A stretch of DNA of 32,699 nt, taken from assembly GCA_029259935.1 (NCBI GenBank), contig JAJDEH010000451.1, forward strand, positions 1 through 32,699, read 5' to 3'. Source of the stretch: Planctomycetota bacterium. GTDB lineage: Bacteria > Planctomycetota > Planctomycetia > Pirellulales > Pirellulaceae. Numbering within the stretch: the first letter of the stretch is position 1; each line of letters begins with the position of its first letter. Position numbers and translations under genes: made by a program. Positions 16,312 to 25,800 of this stretch are shown one piece after another. The notes under the pieces are model-generated. The model did no database searches, was not told where the DNA came from, and saw only the letters and a list, made by a program, of their open reading frames with translations.

Positions 16312-17736
16312 TTATGCAATCACATCGTGCACGACATTGCCATGCACATCGGTTAGCCGGAAATCGCGGCCCGAATACCGGTAGGTCAGCTTCTCGTGAT
16401 CCAATCCCATCAGGTGCAAGATCGTGGCATGCAGGTCGTGGACATGCACACGGTCTTTGACCGCCGAGCAACCGAATTCGTCCGTCGCCCCATAACTAAA
16501 GCCTGGCTTCACTCCGCCGCCCGCCATCCAAACCGTGAATCCGTAATGATCGTGGTCGCGGCCCTTTTGACCTTCCGACGTGGGAGCCCGTCCAAATTCA
16601 CCGCCCCACACAACCAGTGTCTCATCAAGAAGTCCGCGCTGCTTCAGATCGACGATTAACGCCGCAATGCCTTGATCGCATTTTTGCGCCAACTCGCGGT
16701 GGTGATGTATGTTGCCATGGCCTGTGTCCCACGCAATGTCGTACCCGTTAATCGAATGCGATATCTGAACCATCCGCACGCCGCGCTCCACCAAGCGACG
16801 GGCGAGCAGGCACCCTTTGGCATATTCGCTGTCGCCGTACAAGTCGAGTGTCGATTTCGATTCGCTGGTGGTGTCAAAAGCCTTGGGTACGGCGAACTGC
16901 ATGCGGAATGCCATTTCCATGGCTTGAATGCTGGACTCGAGTTTTTGATCCTGCTGCTGACGCTCCAGGTCGATGCGGTTAAGTTCAGCCAAGAGTTCCG
17001 CCTGCTTCCTCTGTTCGCCTCGCGGCAGATGCGGGTTCTTCAAATTGCGCAGGATGCTGTCCGGTTTCATACTAGCGATATTGGCATAAACGCCAGCGTA
17101 GGCACCGGGCAAAAATGAATTGCCCCAGTGCGCCGCCTTGCCACGCGGCTGCGCGCGGGGGCTCATGGCGACGAACCCCGGCAATTCCTGATTCTCGGTT
17201 CCCAGGCCGTAACACAACCACGACCCCAAACTGGGGCGGCTTGGTTGCAGGTGCCCCAGATTGAACATCAACATCGCGCCCGCGTGTTCGGGAATGTCGG
17301 TATGCATCGAATGAATGAAGCAGATGTCGTCGACGCACTTTGCCGTATGAGGAAAAATGTCGCTGACCCATTTGCCGCAGCGGCCGTATCGTTGGAAGCC
17401 GAACGGGGACGGGAACAATCCGTTCTTGGTGTTTCGCAACGACTTTCGATCCACGACGTTCGGTCGCTCGCCGGCATGCTTGGCGATCATCGGCTTGTGA
17501 TCAAACGTGTCGACCTGCGACGGACCGCCGGGCATGAACAGTTGAATCACATGTTTGGCTTTGGGAGCAAAGTGCGGGACCTTCGGTGCCAGCGGCGATT
17601 CAGCCGTGACCGCGCCATGCGCCGGTTGAGTTGTTCCGCCAAGCGCGCTGGCCAGTCCCAGACTTCCAAACCCGGCACCAATGCGATGCAACGCGTCGCG
17701 ACGGGAAAGCGGTGGTAATGGATTGTAGTGCGGCAT
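16312..17736 (-). CDS. DUF1501 protein, Tat-type signal
   Basis: A 474-residue DUF1501 protein. The N-terminus LSRRDALHRIGAGFGSLGLA is a twin-arginine-like signal. Family marks are HVIQLFMPGGPSQVDTFDHKP, DICFIHSMHTDIPEHAGAM, LPGFVAMSPRAQPRGKAAHW, RMVQISHSINGYDIAWDTG, VVWGGEFGRAPTSEGQKGRDH and HDLHATILHLMGLDHEKLTYRYSGRDFRLTD at the end. It is of the longer DUF1501 type that pairs with PSCyt1-containing partners, and such a partner lies directly upstream (17988-20420). AGGA 6 nt before ATG 17736 sets the start; upstream ATGs at 17772 and 17805 lack a binding site and lie in repeat sequence. It belongs to the alkaline-phosphatase-like superfamily; its function is not proven. Confidence 0.95.
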   Translation of the reverse strand: MPHYNPLPPLSRRDALHRIGAGFGSLGLASALGGTTQPAHGAVTAESPLAPKVPHFAPKAKHVIQLFMPGGPSQVDTFDHKPMIAKHAGERPNVVDRKSLRNTKNGLFPSPFGFQRYGRCGKWVSDIFPHTAKCVDDICFIHSMHTDIPEHAGAMLMFNLGHLQPSRPSLGSWLCYGLGTENQELPGFVAMSPRAQPRGKAAHWGNSFLPGAYAGVYANIASMKPDSILRNLKNPHLPRGEQRKQAELLAELNRIDLERQQQDQKLESSIQAMEMAFRMQFAVPKAFDTTSESKSTLDLYGDSEYAKGCLLARRLVERGVRMVQISHSINGYDIAWDTGHGNIHHHRELAQKCDQGIAALIVDLKQRGLLDETLVVWGGEFGRAPTSEGQKGRDHDHYGFTVWMAGGGVKPGFSYGATDEFGCSAVKDRVHVHDLHATILHLMGLDHEKLTYRYSGRDFRLTDVHGNVVHDVIA

Positions 17737-17742
17737 CAAATG

Positions 17743-17746
17743 TCCT
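17743..17746 (-). promoter_or_regulatory. Ribosome binding site fixing the DUF1501 start
   Basis: AGGA on the minus strand, 6 nt before ATG 17736. Confidence 0.6.
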
Positions 17747-17782
17747 GTTGTATTGTTGAGAAGGTCACGCATTGGTTTCTTG

Positions 17783-17873
17783 TCCCCTTTGCCAAGGGGG
17801 ACCACAGGGGGGTTCTTCTTCCGACTACTGTTCTTTCTTGACCCCCTCTAACTCCCCCTTGGCAAAGGGGGAG
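17783..17873. repeat. Inverted pair of CCCCCTTGGCAAAGGGGG repeats
   Basis: The left half, CCCCTTTGCCAAGGGGG plus ACCACAGGGGGGTTC, and the right half, GACCCCCTCTAACTCCCCC plus TTGGCAAAGGGGG, are inverted copies of each other around a short AT-richer core (about 17815-17839). Each half is itself a hairpin. The pair sits between two genes of one predicted operon, so it would be transcribed. It looks like a small non-autonomous element; no transposase is present. Confidence 0.75.
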
Positions 17874-17894
17874 AACCAGAGAAAGCTCTATCTC

Positions 17895-17959
17895 CTCCTT
17901 GGCAAGAGGCAGGCTGCTCCTTGGCAAGAAGCAGGCTCCTCCTTGGCAAGAGGCAGAGC
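17895..17959. repeat. Three tandem 22-bp repeats CTCCTTGGCAAGAGGCAG
   Basis: Copies start at 17895, 17917 and 17939 with an exact 22-bp period and few mismatches. The CCTTGGCAAG core matches the neighbouring palindromic repeat, which suggests expansion from it. The array is intergenic. Confidence 0.8.
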
Positions 17960-17987
17960 CAGCTAACTGGCGGCTGGGCTCCAGCGT

Positions 17988-20420
17988 CTATCGAATATAC
18001 ATAAATTCATTGGCGCTCAGCAAAACTTGGCAATATTGCGGCCAGCGATCAGGAACGTCCTTGGAGGGCACCTCGGAATTCAGAAAGCGGGATGCCGTTT
18101 GCAATTCCCTGCTCGTCGGCGTTCTACAGTAAAGCAACAAATAGGCGTGTTCGATCCGCGTCTTCGGATCAGCGGAGAGTTTCTTCAATCGATCAGCCAG
18201 CGCCTTGGCCCGAGCGAGCATGAACTGGCTGTTCATCATGAACAGAAACTGCTGTGGGATCACGTTGGCTGTTCGCTTGGCGCTACTCGCGCGCGGAATG
18301 GGAAAGTCGAACAACCGCAAGAACTCATCCGAAACGCGCGGGTCGTTTCGGCTGACCTTGGCATACAGAGTCCGCCGGTTGCTGCTCACAATGTCATCGA
18401 CCGACGGGCCGCCCAGGTTCGTATCCAATTCGCCCGTCACGGCCAGTAGGGAATCTCGCCACGTTTCCACGTCCATGCGTCGCGGGTTCATTCTCCAGAT
18501 GGATCGGTTGTCGCCGTCCGCGGCGAAGGCGGTTTCATCGAACGAACTGCTGCTCCGATAAGTGGCGGAGGTCATGATCAACCGATGCAGCGCCTTGATC
18601 GAACCGCCGGACTCGACAAAAGTTGCCGCCAGCCAGTCGAGCAACTCCGGATGGGTTGGCGGTTCGCCGAGCGTTCCAAAGTTGTTGGGCGTGCGCACCA
18701 AGGCCCTGCCAAAATGATTCAACCAGACTCGGTTGACAATCACGCGCGCGGTCAACGGATTGCTGGGATCAACGACCGCATCCGCCAGTTGCTTTCGCCC
18801 ACTGCCTTCCATAAAGTTTTCGCGGTCTTCACCCGCGACGATTCGCAGGAAGCGGCGTGGTGCCACGTCGCCCGGTTTCAGCAGATTGCCACGCAATGCA
18901 ATCTTCATATCGCCACTGCCGGTGTCATGGATGGTGTGAGCGTAAGCGTACTTGGGCGGCGCTTTCTCTTTCAGTTCATTGAGTTCCTTTTGCCACTGAT
19001 CGATCTGCTTTTGTTCCTCGGCCGATACCGGACGTTTCTCTTTTGCCGGTTTGGTTCGAGCTTTGTTGATCTTGTCGTTTAGTTCGTTGATCGCCCGTTG
19101 ATGATCGTGAAACTCGCGGACCACGTGGCCTTCCACCAACGGCGTTTCACCTTCGCCCGTGTTGTTGAACACACCGGCGATCGAGTAATAATCTTGCGAG
19201 GGAATGGGATCGAACTTGTGGTCGTGACACCTCGCGCAGGATACGGTTAATCCCAGGAACGCGCGGGAAAATGTGTCGACCCGGTCGTCAAGGGTTTCGC
19301 TCTTGGCCTGCGCGATGCTGTCCGGGTCGCCCCCGTCGGATGAATAGGTTGGCCCCAACGCAAAGAAACCTGTTCCAATCGCGGAATCCGAGTCCATCTT
19401 GTCACCGACGATTTGGCGTCGCACAAATTCATTGAATGGCATGTCCGCATTGAACGCCGCCACCACCCAGTCGCGATAGCGCCAAGCCATCGGATGAGGA
19501 CGGTTGTCCTGAGTCCACCCACCCAGATCGCTATAGCGGGCCACGTCCAGCCAGTGTCGTCCCCACCGTTCTCCATAACCGGGACGATCGAGCAACGTGT
19601 CGATCAGTTGCCGCACGGCGTCGTCGTTCAGATCCGCGCCGCCCGAAAGAAGTTCAACCCAGTGCTTAAGTTCCGCGGGCGTCGGCGGCATGCCACACAG
19701 ATCGACAAACACACGTCGCACGAACACCGCCGCGCTGGCGGGCCGCGGTTGTTTCAATCCCGCATTCCGCAGACCGGCAACCACGAATTGATCAATCGGA
19801 TTCTTGATGCGGTCGTCGCCGTGAGCAACCGGCGGATCACCGGTGGCAATCGGCTGCCAGGCCCAATGTTCTCGCGCTGCCCGCCAGTCGTAGCCCGACA
19901 CTTTTGACGGCACGGGAGTCGCCGATTTCTTGGGCCATGGGGCACCCATTTTAACCCACTTGGTCAGGGACGCGATCTCCGACTCCTTGAGCTTTCCGCT
20001 GGGCGGCATTTCGTTCGACTCGTACCGAATCGATTCGACCAACAGGCTTTCGTCGGGTTTGCCCGGCACGACGGCCGGACCGGAATCCCCGCCTTTGAGC
20101 AGCGCGGCCCTACTATCGAGCCGCAGTCCGGCCCGCAGTTTCGGCGACGTGCCGCTATGGCATTCGTAACACCGATTCGCCAGCAGCGGACGAACATTCT
20201 TCTCGAAGAATTCGATCTGATTCGGATCGTCAACCGCCGCTCCCTCCGCCAATGCCGCCACGCCGAGACCCAGGAAAACCAGAGCCGCCACCGCCAATTG
20301 GAAAGCGGCGCACTTCAAGCCGTGTAACATACGGACCCCTGCCAAATTCGTGGCATTCATCCGGCATGCTCCGTTCCTAAATGCAAGCGATGGAATAGTT
20401 AACGACACATCCGCCTTCAT
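17988..20420 (-). CDS. PSCyt1-DUF1549-DUF1553 exported cytochrome-like protein
   Basis: An 810-residue protein. A hydrophobic export signal lies at about 37-60. The planctomycete cytochrome domain PSCyt1 follows at about 68-160, with the haem motif C84-C87-H88 (CYECH) and NEMPPSGKLKESEIA. DUF1549 covers about 205-425, with a second CXXCH at C395-C398-H399 (CARCHDHKFDPIPSQDYY). A charged, coiled-coil-like linker spans about 443-488, and DUF1553 covers about 545-805 (RVIVNRVWLNHFGRALV, THPELLDWLAATF, MNPRRMDVETWRDSLL). It is probably exported and haem-binding, and works with the DUF1501 protein encoded next. The start is ambiguous: ATG 20420 has GAGAGG 5 nt upstream, while ATG 20360 has GGAG 8 nt upstream and gives a more usual signal peptide. 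Confidence 0.95.
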   Translation of the reverse strand: MKADVSLTIPSLAFRNGACRMNATNLAGVRMLHGLKCAAFQLAVAALVFLGLGVAALAEGAAVDDPNQIEFFEKNVRPLLANRCYECHSGTSPKLRAGLRLDSRAALLKGGDSGPAVVPGKPDESLLVESIRYESNEMPPSGKLKESEIASLTKWVKMGAPWPKKSATPVPSKVSGYDWRAAREHWAWQPIATGDPPVAHGDDRIKNPIDQFVVAGLRNAGLKQPRPASAAVFVRRVFVDLCGMPPTPAELKHWVELLSGGADLNDDAVRQLIDTLLDRPGYGERWGRHWLDVARYSDLGGWTQDNRPHPMAWRYRDWVVAAFNADMPFNEFVRRQIVGDKMDSDSAIGTGFFALGPTYSSDGGDPDSIAQAKSETLDDRVDTFSRAFLGLTVSCARCHDHKFDPIPSQDYYSIAGVFNNTGEGETPLVEGHVVREFHDHQRAINELNDKINKARTKPAKEKRPVSAEEQKQIDQWQKELNELKEKAPPKYAYAHTIHDTGSGDMKIALRGNLLKPGDVAPRRFLRIVAGEDRENFMEGSGRKQLADAVVDPSNPLTARVIVNRVWLNHFGRALVRTPNNFGTLGEPPTHPELLDWLAATFVESGGSIKALHRLIMTSATYRSSSSFDETAFAADGDNRSIWRMNPRRMDVETWRDSLLAVTGELDTNLGGPSVDDIVSSNRRTLYAKVSRNDPRVSDEFLRLFDFPIPRASSAKRTANVIPQQFLFMMNSQFMLARAKALADRLKKLSADPKTRIEHAYLLLYCRTPTSRELQTASRFLNSEVPSKDVPDRWPQYCQVLLSANEFMYIR

Positions 20421-20560
20421 CTTCGCCTCTCAGGTCCTCAAAAAAACGTTTGCAAAGCCGCAGGCATTTCCAAGCGGCAAACACGGTTTTTAGCGGCCAC
20501 AAAACATACATTCCACGCCACCGCACGCTCGATCGCCGCGCGTTGTTCTCTCATTCCTGT

Positions 20561-20591
20561 ATTGTACTAAACAAAGACAACTTGGGTGCAA
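20561..20591 (-). promoter_or_regulatory. Candidate promoter TTGCAC-N19-TACAAT
   Basis: On the minus strand, -35 TTGCAC (20586-20591) and -10 TACAAT (20561-20566), spacer 19 bp, about 140 bp before the PSCyt1 gene start. It is weak on spacing but lies in the expected place. Confidence 0.3.
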
Positions 20592-20662
20592 AGCCTGGAT
20601 TCCAGCGGTTCGGCCGCCAACGCGCGTCAAGCAAAATCGTGGCTCAGAATTCTTATCGCTGT

Positions 20663-20668
20663 TAGAAT
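20663..20668 (+). promoter_or_regulatory. Candidate -10 element TAGAAT before the LRR gene
   Basis: TAGAAT in GTTAGAAT, 38 bp before ATG 20707. If it is the -10, the upstream TTG start at 20668 cannot be translated. Confidence 0.35.
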
Positions 20669-20696
20669 TGGGGCGGTCGAAGTTGGTGGTCTTGAT

Positions 20697-20700
20697 GGAG
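20697..20700 (+). promoter_or_regulatory. Ribosome binding site fixing the LRR start
   Basis: GGAG 6 nt before ATG 20707; the alternative ATGs at 20695 and 20704 are too close to it. Confidence 0.5.
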
Positions 20701-20706
20701 ATCATG

Positions 20707-21408
20707 ATGGTAGGTAAAGGCCCGCGAAATCGTCGCTGGTTTTCGTTCAGCTTGCGAGCATTCCTTGCCGGCGTACTGATAGTCTCGGTTTTCATGGGCG
20801 TCGGGGGCCATCGCTGGAATCGTTACCAACAACAGAAGTCAGACATGGAGTCGTGGGATGTCGACTACCACAGGACGCCGTCGCCCTGGAGGTATGTACT
20901 CAGCAGCGTACAGTTGACCGATGACGTGCGAGGGATCAATTCCATTGACTCCTCAAACGAGATCGATCTCGACTCACTACGGATGTTCCGTCGGCTGGAG
21001 TACTTGTCGCTCTTCGGCCACTCCGCGCCCGATATCACACCGCTTGCGGGCCTGACGCAGTTGCAGGTACTCGACCTCACCGGAACCGAGGTGGCCGACC
21101 TCACACCGCTAAAGGAACTCTTGCAATTGCAGGAACTCTGGCTTGGGGCGACCAGCGTGACCGACCTCATCCCGCTGGCGGGACATACACAGTTGAAAAG
21201 ACTCTACCTGCAATACACTGGCGTGACCGACCTCAGACCGTTGGCAGATCTAACCCAGTTGCAGGTTCTCTCCCTTTACGGGACGAGAGTGGCCGACCTG
21301 ACTCCGCTGGCGAAACTGGCGGACGTTACGATCTGGGTCGATGACTATGATCACGTGACGATCCCCGTGGAATTGGTGGAGCGGGTTTGCAGCGGCAATT
21401 CCAAGTAA
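20707..21408 (+). CDS. Membrane-anchored leucine-rich repeat protein
   Basis: About 233 residues. An N-terminal basic segment (GPRNRRWFSFSLRAF) leads into one membrane helix (about 16-34), an arrangement common in planctomycete small membrane proteins. After a linker come five 22-residue internalin-type repeats, roughly residues 90-205, of the pattern LQxLxLxGTxVxDLTPLxxLTQ (LQVLDLTGTEVADLTPL, LQELWLGATSVTDLIPL, LKRLYLQYTGVTDLRPL, LQVLSLYGTRVADLTPL). The repeats would make a short solenoid for protein binding. The location depends on topology: an N-in anchor would place the LRR outside the cytoplasm. No partner gene is evident. Confidence 0.88.
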   Translation: MVGKGPRNRRWFSFSLRAFLAGVLIVSVFMGVGGHRWNRYQQQKSDMESWDVDYHRTPSPWRYVLSSVQLTDDVRGINSIDSSNEIDLDSLRMFRRLEYLSLFGHSAPDITPLAGLTQLQVLDLTGTEVADLTPLKELLQLQELWLGATSVTDLIPLAGHTQLKRLYLQYTGVTDLRPLADLTQLQVLSLYGTRVADLTPLAKLADVTIWVDDYDHVTIPVELVERVCSGNSK

Positions 21409-21687
21409 GAGGTTATCGTAGGATCTAGCAAATTTCGCATTAGCGGTTTAATTTTGAATTGGTCGCTGGCTAAGCCATTGTGACGGCCGGGGAAGCCAGC
21501 AGTGTCACGCTAACTATTGATCCTGAAGGAACTCTAGCCAGAGACGTCGGCGTGTCTCAGGTGCCGGGGAAGGGCATCGGGGCCATTTACAGAGCCTGCT
21601 TGAGCCCAGCGGGGGCCCAGGGGAGTACGTGATAAATCAATTCGCCGTCGGCTGCTCGTTTTCGGCCTTTCCATTGCGGTGCCTTCC

Positions 21688-21715
21688 GTCATTCCCGCGC
21701 AGGCGGGAATCCAGG
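21688..21715 (-). repeat. Inverted copy of the GTCATTCCCGCGCAGGCGGG palindrome
   Basis: GTCATTCCCGCGCAGGCGGG followed by AATCCAG is the reverse complement of the unit at 21868-21894. With that copy it bounds a roughly 200-bp interval. This type of sequence is a widely spread bacterial intergenic repeat that folds as a strong hairpin. Confidence 0.85.
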
Positions 21716-21771
21716 GGTGGCGGGAAGGCTTGCGGTGATCCGACGCAAATGCAGTGGCTGCGAAGATCGCG

Positions 21772-21900
21772 CTGGATCCCCGCCTCCGCGGGAATGACGA
21801 TCAAATTATTTGGCGTAGGCTGGATCCCCGCCTCCGCGGGAATGACGATCAAATTATTTGGCGTAGGCTGGATTCCCGCCTGCGCGGGAATGACGACTAA
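21772..21900 (+). repeat. Tandem array of 48-bp REP-like units, 2.7 copies
   Basis: Copies start at 21772, 21820 and 21868 with a period of 48 bp. Each has CTGGATCCCCGCCTCCGCGG followed by GAATGACG, then an AT-rich spacer (ATCAAATTATTTGGCGTAGG). Copies 1 and 2 are identical. The third has TTCCCGCCTGCGCGGGAA and ends before the spacer. The identity implies a recent tandem duplication. Confidence 0.9.
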
Positions 21901-22011
21901 GAGTCGGAGCCGGCCGTGCCTGCCACCAACAGCACACGTCGAGCGGACCATTGCGCTACGCCGCAGGTGACTCCGCTCGGCGGACGTGGCTTGTTGGCCG
22001 GCGGTGGCGAC

Positions 22012-22533
22012 CTAGGACTGGCGATAAACATGCCAATAAAAGATCTTCTCTTCAACTGGGGGTGTGTATCCGAGTTCGATAGCCCGGTCGATGCAGGACT
22101 GGCCGCGCTCGGATTGTCTGGAAGTGTTTCCACCGGGGTCCGACCTATTCGGCGGTCGTGGAACATGAATGCCATGCTTGAGTCGGACGCCGATAGCATA
22201 AAGCGCGGGCGGATAATCCTGTGCCGCGGACCGTTCGAGCCACCGATACCCGCCGAGTACATCAGGTGAAAACGGCCATAGGACGATACTTCCAATTTGC
22301 CCGCTGTGATTTTCATGCCACCGTGCGAGTTCGTATTGGGCCTCCGCATCGCCAGCGTGTGCTCTTGCCCCGAGAATCCATCCAGGAACGTAGACGGACA
22401 GAAATAGCACTGCAAGTAACGCGCCGGAAACGGACGCGGCCATCAGGAAAGACTTTCGGTTACGGAAGGCGAAAAGTAACGGGATACCGATGAGTAGAAT
22501 TGGAGTTATACAAGGCAGATAGCTAACGGGCAT
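22012..22533 (-). CDS. Membrane protein with Sel1-like repeats
   Basis: A 173-residue protein with two N-terminal hydrophobic helices (about 5-23 and 32-52), followed by Sel1-type helical repeats. GDAEAQYELARWHE (61-74) and GYRWLERSAAQDYPPALYAIGVRLKHG (95-121) carry the GDAxAQYxLAxxY and WLxxAAxxxxxxA signatures, and CIDRAIELGYTPPVEE looks like a last partial unit. Sel1 repeats form protein-binding solenoids; no specific role can be assigned. AGGAG lies 9-10 nt before ATG 22533. Same strand as the large gene upstream, but 305 bp away. Confidence 0.82.
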   Translation of the reverse strand: MPVSYLPCITPILLIGIPLLFAFRNRKSFLMAASVSGALLAVLFLSVYVPGWILGARAHAGDAEAQYELARWHENHSGQIGSIVLWPFSPDVLGGYRWLERSAAQDYPPALYAIGVRLKHGIHVPRPPNRSDPGGNTSRQSERGQSCIDRAIELGYTPPVEEKIFYWHVYRQS

Positions 22534-22838
22534 CAGAATGCTCTCCTCACCGAAAGGTAAGAAGGAAACCGCACAGTACGCCTAGAGTTAACAGCGACCG
22601 GACTGCATTTTGTGAAGAGAGTCTCCAAGGAGGGTCCGTGCCGCCACCTCGCTTCCGACGGGCTTGCCCCGGTGCGAGCGCCAACTGATCGGCTACCCGG
22701 TGACCGCCAAGAACTGCCATCAGAGGATGCCTCAGCAGCTAACTGGTTCAACGTTACCCCCCAGCTAACGCTGGAGGCTCGCCGGAATCTTCGGAGGCTC
22801 GCCGGGATCTTCGGCGGCTCGCTGGTGTGATCGATTTT
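22534..22838. other. Intergenic region with tandem repeats
   Basis: About 305 bp between two minus-strand genes. A planctomycete-type CAGCTAAC tract (22736-22772) and 20-bp tandem repeats occupy the end near the large gene. No terminator with a T-run and no further gene is seen. Confidence 0.5.
22773..22830. repeat. Tandem 20-bp repeat GGAGGCTCGCCGGnATCTTC
   Basis: Three copies start at 22773, 22793 and 22813 with a 20-bp period; the third is partial. They follow CCAGCTAACGCTGG, a short palindrome. The array lies 9 bp beyond the stop codon of the large gene. Confidence 0.75.
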
Positions 22839-25800
22839 CTACCGTTGGATCGTCTCGTCCGCGTCTGCCGCCGGTTTTGATCGGAAGCGATCGAGGATCG
22901 ATGGACGGGATGCGGCGGCCGGTTTCGCTTGGTCTTCACGCCGAACCGTTCTGCCCGCCGTGGCGCGGCGGAGTCCGCGCTTGATCCGTTCCACCAACGA
23001 AGCTTTTTGGCTCTCCAATGTCGAACCCTCGGCGGGAGGCGCGACGACGGGAGCGACCGCTTCGGATACCGTGGCTCCTTTTTCCCCACGTTCACGTACC
23101 GCAGTCTCAGCCAACGGGGTACGAATTGGCGCGGCGTCGCTCTTTCGTGGGGAATCCACCACGTCGGCCACTTCCGAGTTGGTCGGTTCGGTTGCGGCGA
23201 TGACGGGCAGTCGATAGATCATCCGCTTGGAGGCCGGCACATGAAAGTCAGGCCGCCGCCCTCCGCTGGCCCCTGGCGGTTCTGTCGCCTCGGCCCGTGC
23301 CACCACGGGTGCGTCAAGGTGGTGTCCACGAATCCCATGCAGCGGCATTCGCAGCCGCAACGCCTGGCCCCAATGGCTGTCCAAAAAGTTCTGGCAGTTC
23401 CTAAAATTCCCTTTTTGAAATTCTTCCAGGGCCACATTCACCGCGCCGAGCAGTTCTTCATGTTCGTCGTCATCCAACCAGACGTCGAAACACTGAACGT
23501 TGTCGACCCATAAGTCGCCCTCGCCGCTCAGATCAAAGCCGATCCGCAGTTGCTCGACTTGGGCCAAGTGCAGATCCTTGACGGTCACTACAAACGGAGC
23601 CCACTGTTCGCTTAGCAACGACGAATCATTGTCGTCGCCGCGGCCGACCTCGCGATGCACCGAAACTAGATCGCCCGCGATGCGGCCTTCGATGACCATC
23701 CGGGCGGCGGACAACTGCCGGGGAGCGCTGGTCCGCAAGCTCGCGACAACCGCCAACCGGCCGCTGGTCGGCGGACGGAACCAGTTGCCACGCACGCCGG
23801 CGAAACTGCCGGCCGATCCATCTTCCCCCGGCACGCGCTGCAAGTGAAGCGAGTGGCGGCCTGATTGCGGCCGATTGGAATCGCGTTGGACGGTGACCTC
23901 CTGCTCGGCCGTTGGCCGCCATGTTTCAAGCGCGGCTTCGCCACCCGTATCAACACCGGACTCGAAGTCGGGGTCTTGAATGAGCGGCCGGCTTGGCCCC
24001 TTTCTTGCAACGATTCTTTGCCGCAGGTCTTCCAGTTGGCTGCCAAGCTTGACAAGATCCCGCTTCTCAACCCCGACCCGCCAATCGAGTACTGGTACAT
24101 TGCCCGCCGCCAGGGTCGCGCCGGCCGCGTCGTACGGGGCGAGTTCCAGGTGCCACGATCTTCGCGTTTCGCCATCGACGAGCGGGGCCAGCACTCGCGA
24201 GGTTAAGGACTCGATCGCATAAGCGCCTGGTGGAAACTCGATTTCTACCTGAACCGGCCACGCCGAGTCGTTCACCGCATAGATATACGTCTTGTCACCC
24301 ACCGGCAGTCGCCGCAAGACGACAGGCTGGCCGCTGCCCTTTCGCTGCACCACCGTTTCAAACTGCTGCCTAGGCAATCGGCGGTAGAGATCGACGAACT
24401 GGGCCAGCGCCGGGTCTGAACCGAGCAGCGATTGCTCGCCGCCGTCCATGATCTCGTTAGCATCCATGATCGCCAGGCCGTGGATGAACCGCCGCCTGTT
24501 GTCGGCGCCCACTGGCGAGAGCCGGGAAGACAATTCGAGCAAGCCGCGGTCCGTGCCGAACGGGCTCACGCGATTGAAGGCGGTCAGGTCCAGCGGTCGA
24601 GCTTCGTGCAAGAACAGCGCACCGCGTGACAACGCCACGAACTGGCGGTCTTTATTGAGTGTGTTGGCGATTTCGTGATTCACCGTCGAGTCGTCGGCCG
24701 CTTGCACTTGTTCGGTTCTAAGCACAACCATGTGCGGCTTGTCTCGAAGCCGCGACAGGTCCAGGCCGGTGGTGGGTGAGGGTTGCCACGAAGGTGCGCC
24801 GGGAATAAATGGAGTTTCGCCTTCCAAGTCCGCCGGCGACTCGGTCGAGCCGCGATCGGCGATGGCCAGGTAGAGTTTCGCGCCCGGCTTGAGGCTCGCG
24901 ATACCGGTCGACATCGATTCATACCATTCCGCCAACGTCGCGCAGCGCCAGGCGTTCCAGAGATCCTCTGTGTCGTCCGGTTGCTCGGAATCGCGGTCCC
25001 GCTGGGCACGCGCCTCGCAGGCTTGACGAAAACGCGCCAGTGTAGCGGGATCGGTACCCCAGTCCTCGCCGGGCAACTGCGTGTAGGTCGCCGGGTCCAT
25101 TTGCAGGGCGACCCCACCGAACGACGGATGGTGCCCATAACGTTGAGCTATCTCTTGAACCACTTGCCGGACCGCATCTCGGACGCGCGGATCGAGCGGA
25201 TTGTAAAGCGGCACCTGCTTGGCGTCGCCGTTCTCCGCGTGCTCCTCGATCCCGGAGTCGTTCACCAAATCGTTTGCCAATTCGATCCCTTCAATTCCCT
25301 GTCGCCGCAAGCGTTCCAATTCCGCCAATGGAGCCGAGAAGTGCACCGCCGGAATGAAGGTGAGTTGGGCGCGGTCGAACATGCGCAGGATCATCTCCAA
25401 CACGTCTTTGCGTACGGGATCTTGGCCGTTTGAAAAGAGAATTCCGCTATCGAACCGCGGGTTGCTGGTCATCATCGCGCTGGGATAGATTGTGCCGCCG
25501 TCGCGGGCCACGGAGATCATGGCACCGTTCCGTCCCGCGTGTTGCAGGTGTTGAATCAAGCGGCCGGCCGCATCATGGAAAGTTTGCCAATCGGTTAATT
25601 GTCTGTGAGTTCGTGGATCGGCCGACGTGACGGCCCCGAAGCGGCTGGCGAAGCCGGGACTGTCGAAATACGCCGACAAACGCCGCTGCCCCCGCGCGGC
25701 CGCCAGTCCGTTGGCCGGCAGTCGGCGCGGACCGGCCAACGTTCGGATGCGGCCAAAAGCGGCATTGTGCCGGTAGCTTCGATTGGCCAGCAAAACCATG

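Larger units (their letters stand above)
21409..22011. other. Intergenic region with palindromic repeat array
   Basis: About 600 bp between the ends of two convergent genes. The first 270 bp show nothing I recognise. From 21688 to 21900 it is filled with copies of a REP-like palindrome, listed separately. Open frames here are repeat-derived and not proteins. Confidence 0.6.

Noticed and set aside
16298..16471. Longer N-terminus for the SDR protein
   Set aside because: It would lie inside the DUF1501 gene, adds Cys/Arg-rich non-family sequence, and the TTG at 16297 has a good ribosome-binding site.
21629..21970. 113-codon open frame with repeated peptide segments
   Set aside because: It is a readthrough of the 48-bp intergenic palindromic repeat; the reverse strand is open too, as expected of such repeats.
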